From an uncultured Lachnospiraceae bacterium (GTDB lineage Bacteria; Bacillota; Clostridia; Lachnospirales; Lachnospiraceae): 9,759 nt of DNA. This document shows, piece by piece, positions 5,283-9,759 of this stretch (position 1 is the first letter of the stretch; the number at the start of each line of letters is the position of its first letter). The notes beneath the pieces are model-generated. The model searched no databases. It was not told the origin of the DNA and was given only the letters and a program-made list of their open reading frames with translations. The DNA is taken from contig CAUCWU010000064.1 in assembly GCA_958446555.1 (NCBI GenBank), positions 1 to 9,759 on the forward strand. Reading direction: 5' to 3'. The translations under genes were made by a program, and so were the position numbers.

Positions 5283-6005
5283 ATGGAAGAAGGTACAAGA
5301 ACGCTTTTTGAAGTTTTATTTAATAACATATTAAATTTTTTTCAAAAATTGAGTGAAGAACATATGCACCTTGAAGGCAGTGTTGTTGAAAGAAGACTAA
5401 ATGCTGAAGAAAAAATAATGTATTTTTTTGATAGTAATCTTGAAAGAAAAGCTGTTTATGGATATAGTTTAAATGGTGTGAATTTATTAAAAGAATATGG
5501 TTTGCCAACTCCGTATAGTGAACAAGTACAATGTGCAAAGATTTTTACTTCTCCAGAGCTATTTGATCAGTTTCTGAATGAGCTTACAGAAATTTTTAAT
5601 AAAAACAAATTATGGTTAGATGAGGATGTATTATCACATTTAACATTTATGCGGTATTATTTTGAATATATGAAAATTATACCTAAAAAGATAAGGAATG
5701 TTCCTCTTCCAAAAGGTCAAGAACTTTCAGATGAGGAATTTAAAGAAATCTATCAAAAAATTTTTTTGCTATTAGGATATTCCTTTGAGGTAGAAATACA
5801 AGGGTTAAGGTGTCAATTGGATGAGAAAATTACGAATTCAATTAAGAAAATGCGCTTATCTAGGTCCGGGAAAAGAGTAGTAAAGAAGAGCGTTATTGAG
5901 GGAAAAGAACGAGTTTTAAGGGAAACAGAATTGGGGAAGAGAAAAGAAGATATTACGAATTTAATATGTGATGTTGTAAGACAAATAAAAAAGAAAAGAG
6001 TTTGA
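5283..6005 (+). CDS. Uncharacterised 240-aa protein, basic C-terminus
   Basis: I do not recognise this protein. It starts at ATG 5283 with GGAGG 6 bases upstream, so it is almost surely translated. No signal peptide or clear membrane segment is seen. The first 170 residues look helical and acidic to neutral, with amphipathic stretches (LFEVLFNNILNFFQKL, 8-23). From about 186 the chain becomes strongly basic, Lys/Arg-rich to the C-terminus (KKKRV), suggesting contact with nucleic acid or acidic lipid. Its codon use is more A/T-biased (many AAA, ATA, TTT, TTA) than the priming transferase before it, suggesting separate acquisition. It sits directly behind an attenuator within a polysaccharide locus, so a regulator or a passenger gene are both possible. 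No function is assigned. Confidence 0.8.
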   Translation: MEEGTRTLFEVLFNNILNFFQKLSEEHMHLEGSVVERRLNAEEKIMYFFDSNLERKAVYGYSLNGVNLLKEYGLPTPYSEQVQCAKIFTSPELFDQFLNELTEIFNKNKLWLDEDVLSHLTFMRYYFEYMKIIPKKIRNVPLPKGQELSDEEFKEIYQKIFLLLGYSFEVEIQGLRCQLDEKITNSIKKMRLSRSGKRVVKKSVIEGKERVLRETELGKRKEDITNLICDVVRQIKKKRV

Positions 6006-6026
6006 ATGGCTTGGAGGAGAAATACT

Positions 6027-6101
6027 ATGAAGAATTATAAAATTGCTGTGGCGGGAACTGGTTGTGTTGGTTTGTCGATTGCAGACGAGAGATGGACATG
6101 A
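6027..6101 (+). pseudogene. Stub of a nucleotide-sugar (UDP-glucose type) dehydrogenase gene
   Basis: An ATG at 6027, 9 bases after GGAGG (6013-6017), opens MKNYKIAVAGTGCVGLSIA. This is the N-terminal beta strand and Gly-rich loop (GxGxxG type, GTGxVGLS) of UDP-glucose/UDP-N-acetylmannosamine dehydrogenases, which make uronic acids for polysaccharides. After residue 19 the match stops abruptly, the reading continues with DERWT and ends at TGA 6099-6101. Intact members are about 390-450 residues, so over 95 percent is gone. The start and ribosome site are kept, so the stub is probably still translated. It points to a deletion or insertion joint at about 6083 within a polysaccharide locus. It is too short to separate dehydrogenase subtypes. 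Confidence 0.8.
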
Positions 6102-6212
6102 TAACTGCATTTTTCCGGAGAATTAGAGGTAGGGGACGGTAGATGATTGTTCATGTTGCAACAGAGAGTGTCTATGAGCTTGTACAGTTTTAACAAAGTG
6201 AGTTGGTGTACG

Positions 6213-6291
6213 GGTTATGACAATAAAGGTCAGCACTTTGAAAAATGGAGAAGTGCGACTGCGAGTTATGACAATAAGACCTAACACTTTG
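6213..6291 (+). repeat. Pair of imperfect 28-bp direct repeats, 51-bp period
   Basis: Copies at 6213-6240 and 6264-6291 share 21 of 28 bases. Each begins with an identical GTTATGACAATAA and ends with an identical CACTTTG. A weaker partial copy (GTTTTAACAA followed by AGTG) lies upstream at 6187-6200. Multiple spaced repeats of this kind occur at the ends of IS21-type insertion sequences, where transposase binds, and the stub gene just upstream would fit such an insertion. That assignment is a guess. Confidence 0.6.
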
Positions 6292-6474
6292 GCGGTGAGC
6301 TGGTATGGAGGTGTCTACCATAAAGTTTCAGTTGAAGCGAAATGAGTGAGTAGCCCGTAACAGGTCTACATTAAGGATTCAGTGGTGGTCGGAAAAGCGG
6401 CCTGCGGAAGATACCCACTGTGAGAAAAATGATAACCACAGTGTGATGAACAAGCTGGTTGATATAGATTGATC

Positions 6475-6489
6475 GGCTCAATATGAGCC
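6475..6489 (+). promoter_or_regulatory. GGCTCA-ATA-TGAGCC hairpin upstream of the WecG-like gene
   Basis: A perfect 6-bp stem with an ATA loop lies 37 bases before the ATG at 6527. It lacks a U-tract and so is not a terminator. It could be an RNA protein-binding site, an operator, or part of the element remains to its left. Its right arm overlaps the -10-like TATGAG at 6482-6487. Confidence 0.4.
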
Positions 6490-6526
6490 TTCCATATAAG
6501 TAGAAAAAGAGGAAAAGGTGCGAGAA

Positions 6527-7294
6527 ATGGAGTATAAGAGAAAGGTTGATAAAAGACTCATTCCAACTTGTAATATTATGGGCGTTAATATTGCAGCGAT
6601 TAATATGGAGTGGTTGGTAGACTATCTCGAAAAAAATATTTCGGAAATAAAAGGAGACTACATATGTGTCTCAAATGTACATACAACGGTAACCAGTTTT
6701 GAAGATGTGGATTACTGCGCAATTCAAAATGGCGGGTTAATGGCAATTCCAGATGGCGGTCCTCTTTCTACTGTTGGTCAGAAACGCGGTCATAAGAATA
6801 TGGAGCGCACAACAGGCCCAAGCTTAATGGGGGAGATCTTTGAAATCTCTGCAAAGAAAGGGTATCGCCATTATTTTTATGGCAGCAAAGAAGAAACATT
6901 GGAGCTGTTGTATCAAAAACTCACAAATAATTATCCGGGAATTCAAATTGCTGGGATGTACAGTCCTCCGTTTAGACCGATGACGGAAAAGGAAGATAAG
7001 GCAATTATAGAGAGAATTAATGAAACAAAACCGGATTTTGTCTGGATTGGTTTAGGTGCACCTAAACAGGAAAAGTGGATGGCAGCACATCAGGGAAAAA
7101 TTGATGGATTGATGCTAGGTGTTGGAGCCGGATTTGACTATTATGCAGAAAACATTAAGCGTGCTCCAATGTGGATGCAGAAACATAATCTGGAGTGGGT
7201 GTATCGCTTAGTACAAGATCCGAAGAGACTGTTTAAGAGATATTGGAGCACTAATACGAAGTTTATTTGGAATGCAATGATAAAGGGGAAATAA
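6527..7294 (+). CDS. WecG/TagA/CpsF-family glycosyltransferase (GT26)
   Basis: The 255-residue enzyme likely adds a sugar (N-acetylmannosamine or a uronic/amino sugar in known relatives) to the lipid-linked primer at the inner membrane face. Family signatures are in order: SNVHTTVTSFED (49-60), IPDGGPLSTVG with the conserved Asp of the active site (74-84), RTTGPSLM (94-101), YFYGSKEET (117-124), WIGLGAPKQEKWM (173-185), GVGAGFDYYAEN (198-209) and the C-terminal RAPMWMQKHNLEWVYRLVQDPKRLFKRY, which anchors relatives to the membrane. ATG 6527 is 9 bases after AAAAGG. A GTG at 6518, closer to GAGG, would add three residues, so either could be used. The stop is 2 bases before the GTG start of the next gene, which implies translational coupling. 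Length and motifs are normal for the family. The acceptor and donor cannot be read from sequence. Confidence 0.94.
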   Translation: MEYKRKVDKRLIPTCNIMGVNIAAINMEWLVDYLEKNISEIKGDYICVSNVHTTVTSFEDVDYCAIQNGGLMAIPDGGPLSTVGQKRGHKNMERTTGPSLMGEIFEISAKKGYRHYFYGSKEETLELLYQKLTNNYPGIQIAGMYSPPFRPMTEKEDKAIIERINETKPDFVWIGLGAPKQEKWMAAHQGKIDGLMLGVGAGFDYYAENIKRAPMWMQKHNLEWVYRLVQDPKRLFKRYWSTNTKFIWNAMIKGK

Positions 7295-7296
7295 GT

Positions 7297-8499
7297 GTGG
7301 AAGAAAGAAAACAAAATGTTCTTATAGTTCATAATTATTACCAGATTCCAGGTGGAGAAGATACTGTTGTAGCAAATGAAAAGAAAATGTTAGAAGACCA
7401 TGGACATAAAGTTATTCTTTATACCAGAAATAACTCAGAGCTAAAAGAAATGTCTAAGCTTCAAAAACTGAAACTTCCATTTACAACTATATTCAATCCT
7501 CGGACTTATAAAGATATTAAAAGAATAATAAGAAAAGAAAATATAGATGTTGTTCATGTACATAATACGCTAAATTTAGTTAGCCCAGCTGTATATTATG
7601 CAGCATTAAGTTGCAAGGTACCAGTTGTACAGACGGTACATAATTTTAGATTATTATGTCCAGGGGCAACTTTCTATAGAGATGGTCATATATGTGAGGA
7701 TTGCGTACATCATGGTTTGAAGTGCGCGATAAAGCATAACTGCTATCGAGGAAGTAAGGCTCAGACACTGGTTTGCGTAGTAAATACATGGATTCATCGT
7801 ATGACTGGAGTTTATGGTAAAATTAACTACATTTGTCTGACGGAGTTTAATAAGCAGAAGTTGTTTGAACTGAAGCAGATTAAAGAAGATAAAGTGTTTG
7901 TGAAGCCGAATTTTGTGGAAAGCAATGAGACGTTTATTCTGGAAGAGCAGAGAAAAGATCAATTTGTTTTTGCAGGACGACTTGACAAGTTAAAGGGAAT
8001 CGATATTCTTCTAAAGGCATGGAAGCAGATGGGAGCGAAAGCACCTAAGTTGATAGTTTGCGGAACTGGCCCAATGGAGAAATGGTGCAAGGAGTTTGCT
8101 AAATCAAATAAATTAAATGTAGAGTTTAAAGGCTTTGTTCCGAATGCTGAGGTACTGAAAATTGTTGCAAGTAGCAAGGCACTTGTATTGACGACACAGT
8201 GGTATGAGGGTTTTCCGATGAGTATTGTGGAAGCGTTTTCTGTTGGAACACCGGTGATTTGTTCTGATTTGGGGAATGCAGGAAGTATTGTTGATGATGG
8301 TATTAATGGCATTAAATTTCAATACAATTCTTCGAAGGATATAGTAGCTGCTATAAATAGATTCCAGAAAATGAATGAAAAAAATTTTGAGGAAAATGCT
8401 CGTTTAAAGTCAAATGAAAAGTTTGATCCAGATATAAACTACAAAATTATTGAAAATATTTATAATTCAGTAAAAAAAAGATTATTTGCTGGATATTAA
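7297..8499 (+). CDS. GT4-type (GT-B fold) glycosyltransferase with Cys cluster
   Basis: A 400-residue cytoplasmic glycosyltransferase that would extend the polysaccharide repeat unit. I start it at GTG 7297, 8 bases after GGGG (7285-7288) and 2 bases after the upstream stop; the TTG further upstream lies inside the previous gene. The N-terminal acceptor domain begins VLIVHNYYQIPGGEDTV (8-24), with the Gly-rich loop of the GT4 family. At 114-152, VHNFRLLCPGATFYRDG is followed by five cysteines (121, 133, 136, 143, 149), a feature of one GT4 subfamily and possibly a metal site. The donor domain has FAGRLDKLKGIDILLKAW (225-242; Arg228 and Lys233) and the E-x7-E motif EGFPMSIVE (304-312), then GTPVICSDLGNAGSIVDDG. 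Family is secure; sugar specificity is not readable. Confidence 0.94.
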   Translation: MEERKQNVLIVHNYYQIPGGEDTVVANEKKMLEDHGHKVILYTRNNSELKEMSKLQKLKLPFTTIFNPRTYKDIKRIIRKENIDVVHVHNTLNLVSPAVYYAALSCKVPVVQTVHNFRLLCPGATFYRDGHICEDCVHHGLKCAIKHNCYRGSKAQTLVCVVNTWIHRMTGVYGKINYICLTEFNKQKLFELKQIKEDKVFVKPNFVESNETFILEEQRKDQFVFAGRLDKLKGIDILLKAWKQMGAKAPKLIVCGTGPMEKWCKEFAKSNKLNVEFKGFVPNAEVLKIVASSKALVLTTQWYEGFPMSIVEAFSVGTPVICSDLGNAGSIVDDGINGIKFQYNSSKDIVAAINRFQKMNEKNFEENARLKSNEKFDPDINYKIIENIYNSVKKRLFAGY

Positions 8500-8560
8500 T
8501 TTATGTCATATATTTTTAAAATCACTATTGAAATAAAAAGTAATAATAAAAGAGAGTATG

Positions 8561-8590
8561 AACATTCGAGCATTTCCTAGAGTGAATGTT
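8561..8590 (+). promoter_or_regulatory. Hairpin in the gap before the last glycosyltransferase
   Basis: AACATTC (8561-8567) pairs perfectly with GAATGTT (8584-8590) across a 16-base loop, within the A/T-rich 108-base gap between two glycosyltransferase genes. It ends 4 bases before the AAGAGG ribosome site (8595-8600) of the gene at 8608. There is no U-tract. It could be an operator or a translation-modulating stem; no clear promoter accompanies it. Confidence 0.35.
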
Positions 8591-8607
8591 GACTAAGAGG
8601 TAAGAAA

Positions 8608-9744
8608 ATGAGTAGACTGTATATTTTTGACACGAGCAATTTCAGAGATTATCCCGTTGGAGGACAAGTTACTAGTATAAAAAACTTTATGAGATATATA
8701 GGAGAATATTATCCACGAAATTCGGGAAATATTGTACTAGTAGGTGTGTCAGTAAAAAAAGAAGATATTGGAAAAATCCAAAACATTCAAACAGAGGCAG
8801 GAAAGGTTAAATTTCTTGCTGTGACGCAAGCTAATCAGGATTTGAATTCAGTTAAAAAATCGTTAAGAGTTGAATATCTCAAGGGATTATATAAGTATAA
8901 AAAAATAATTGACATAAAAAAAGAAGATTGTGTGTATCTTCATACACCAGAGGCTTTTGCGTTTACTCACATTATTGCAAGGCGTTCTCCTTGTTTCGTG
9001 TTTTCGCACGGCTCATTTTTGAACATGCTAGATCACGTACGTTTTTTTAAAAAATCTGTCTTAATTAAAAATATATTTCAAAGAATTCTATTATCCATAA
9101 TAAAAAATAGTACAGGGGTTTTTGTACTCGATCATGATACAGAGCAGAAATACAGAGTTTATAGTAGCAATATTTTTCATGTGGGAAACTCTATAGTCTG
9201 TAATACGGAATATACGGAACATTTATTTGACGTAGAGTGTCCAAAGTTGATTTTTGTAGGACGTTTGTCATCTGTGAAAAATATAGGACCAATTATTGAA
9301 GCAGTAACGACGTATAAACCAAATTGTTGCTTGAAAATTATTGGAGCAGGTGAACTCATGGACAAATTGAAGGAGATTTCAAATCAACGTATTACTTTTA
9401 CAGGAGGTATTGTTCCAGAAGCAGTAAAAAAGCATATGGAAAAGGCAGATATTTTAGTTATGAATTCATTACATGAAGGAATTCCGATGACTATTCTTGA
9501 AGCAATGAGCATGAGTTTACCTATTGTTACGACTGATGTTGGAGGTATTAGTGAGGTAGTGCAGTATGGTAGTGATGCGGAAAAAACAGATGGAACTTCA
9601 GAATCCATAATTGCTGCTGTTGAAAGGATAATGGAAAATTATAATTTCTACAGTAAAAATGCATATATTCATTCTAAGGAATTTGATTATCGAAAGGTGA
9701 ACAAGAAAATCTTTGAACACTTAAACTTGTTTTTGAAATGGTGA
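8608..9744 (+). CDS. GT4-type (GT-B fold) glycosyltransferase
   Basis: This 378-residue cytoplasmic glycosyltransferase probably adds another sugar in the same polysaccharide pathway. ATG 8608 lies 7 bases after AAGAGG. The N-terminal half has the donor-site Gly-rich loop VGGQVTSIKNF (17-27) and a segment HTPEAFAFTHIIARR...VFSHGSF typical of the acceptor domain. The C-terminal half carries FVGRLSSVKNIGPIIEAV (216-233, with Arg219 and Lys224 that bind the nucleotide phosphates in relatives), IIGAGELMDKLKE, FTGGIVPEAV, and the E-x7-E motif EGIPMTILE (290-298) followed by SLPIVTTDVGGISEVV. It ends with a short C-terminal helix and is of normal length. It is separated by 108 bases from the preceding glycosyltransferase, with a hairpin between. 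It lacks the Cys cluster of that enzyme. Substrates are unknown. Confidence 0.92.
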   Translation: MSRLYIFDTSNFRDYPVGGQVTSIKNFMRYIGEYYPRNSGNIVLVGVSVKKEDIGKIQNIQTEAGKVKFLAVTQANQDLNSVKKSLRVEYLKGLYKYKKIIDIKKEDCVYLHTPEAFAFTHIIARRSPCFVFSHGSFLNMLDHVRFFKKSVLIKNIFQRILLSIIKNSTGVFVLDHDTEQKYRVYSSNIFHVGNSIVCNTEYTEHLFDVECPKLIFVGRLSSVKNIGPIIEAVTTYKPNCCLKIIGAGELMDKLKEISNQRITFTGGIVPEAVKKHMEKADILVMNSLHEGIPMTILEAMSMSLPIVTTDVGGISEVVQYGSDAEKTDGTSESIIAAVERIMENYNFYSKNAYIHSKEFDYRKVNKKIFEHLNLFLKW

Positions 9745-9748
9745 AAAT

Positions 9749-9759
9749 ATGAAAAAAGT
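9749..9759 (+). CDS. Start of a further gene, cut by the window edge
   Basis: An ATG at 9749, 4 bases after the glycosyltransferase stop, opens ATG-AAA-AAA-GT before the window ends. Tight spacing and the MKK beginning fit another operon gene, but the upstream GAAATGGTG is a poor ribosome site and only three codons are seen, so the product is unknown. Confidence 0.4.

Larger units (their letters stand above)
6102..6517 (+). other. Non-coding scar region with repeats and hairpins
   Basis: These 416 bases between the dehydrogenase stub and the next glycosyltransferase hold no ORF over about 36 codons. Its parts are direct repeats (6213-6291), a CACTGTG/CACAGTG stem (6416-6422 with 6437-6443) and a GGCTCA-ATA-TGAGCC hairpin (6475-6489). 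The sequence is more G-rich than the genes around it. A weak promoter (TTGATA 6459-6464, 17 bp, TATGAG 6482-6487) could serve the downstream gene. The region looks like the remains of a mobile element or of deleted polysaccharide genes. I could not assign it to a known insertion sequence, intron or RNA class. Confidence 0.5.

Noticed and set aside
5152..5334. 60-codon ORF across the attenuator
   Set aside because: Its sequence is mostly the terminator hairpin read as protein, and it overlaps the start of the better supported gene at 5283.
6174..6284. 36-codon ORF (MSLYSFNKVSW...) in the scar region
   Set aside because: It consists of the 28-bp DNA repeats (the YDNK residues recur because of them) and has no ribosome site.
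6213..6291. CRISPR array
   Set aside because: Only two imperfect copies (21 of 28 bases) with a single 23-base gap and no cas genes; not a CRISPR.
6300..6480. Group II intron 5' part
   Set aside because: The fold-rich, GA-rich look raised the idea, but no clear 5' GUGYG border, no domain V motif and no reverse transcriptase remnant are present.

Overview
This AT-rich window looks like a chromosomal segment from a low-GC, Gram-positive anaerobe of the Clostridia, most likely a gut Lachnospiraceae-type bacterium. The main evidence is the sugar transferase beginning MYRKESEGWF, which is typical of that group. AAGGAGG-type ribosome sites and a GC-rich dispersed hairpin repeat of a kind seen in gut Firmicutes agree. 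This assignment is inference; no rRNA or other strict marker is present.

Left part (1-3366): a small RiPP (ribosomally made, modified peptide) locus. A GntR/FCD regulator, cut by the window edge, reads leftward. Facing away from it is a strong promoter (TTGACT, 17 bp, TATAAT) whose spacer is filled by a perfect FadR-type palindrome, TTGTCAGACAA. The operon then encodes a radical SAM/SPASM peptide maturase with a full set of cluster cysteines, and a 64-residue precursor whose last 21 residues hold six cysteines in an unusual pattern. A strong hairpin terminator follows. Its U-tract runs straight into the ribosome site of the third gene, a 281-residue all-helical protein with a DDxxD motif that resembles isoprenoid synthases such as ComQ. 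No transporter, leader protease or immunity gene is visible. This cassette is the most novel part of the window: a regulator, a Cys-rich peptide, a radical SAM enzyme and a possible prenyltransferase-like protein, with the last gene set to low expression by a leaky terminator.

Middle (3367-3652): a GC-rich multi-hairpin dispersed repeat, a second good promoter, and a leader with a 10-bp stem enclosing a G9 run. These mark the change from the RiPP cassette to a surface polysaccharide locus.

Right part (3653-9759): exopolysaccharide or capsule synthesis. It begins with a membrane phosphoglycosyl transferase that primes undecaprenyl phosphate. After a leader with another terminator abutting a ribosome site comes a 240-residue orphan protein. 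Next is the stub of a nucleotide-sugar (UDP-glucose type) dehydrogenase, cut after about 19 recognisable residues, and about 400 bp of non-coding sequence with 28-bp direct repeats and hairpins that looks like an insertion or deletion scar. A WecG/TagA-type glycosyltransferase and two GT4-type glycosyltransferases follow, and a further gene starts at the right edge. The natural reading is that the first enzyme loads a sugar phosphate on the lipid carrier, and the WecG-like and GT4 enzymes extend it on the cytoplasmic face. Flippase and polymerase genes would lie outside the window.
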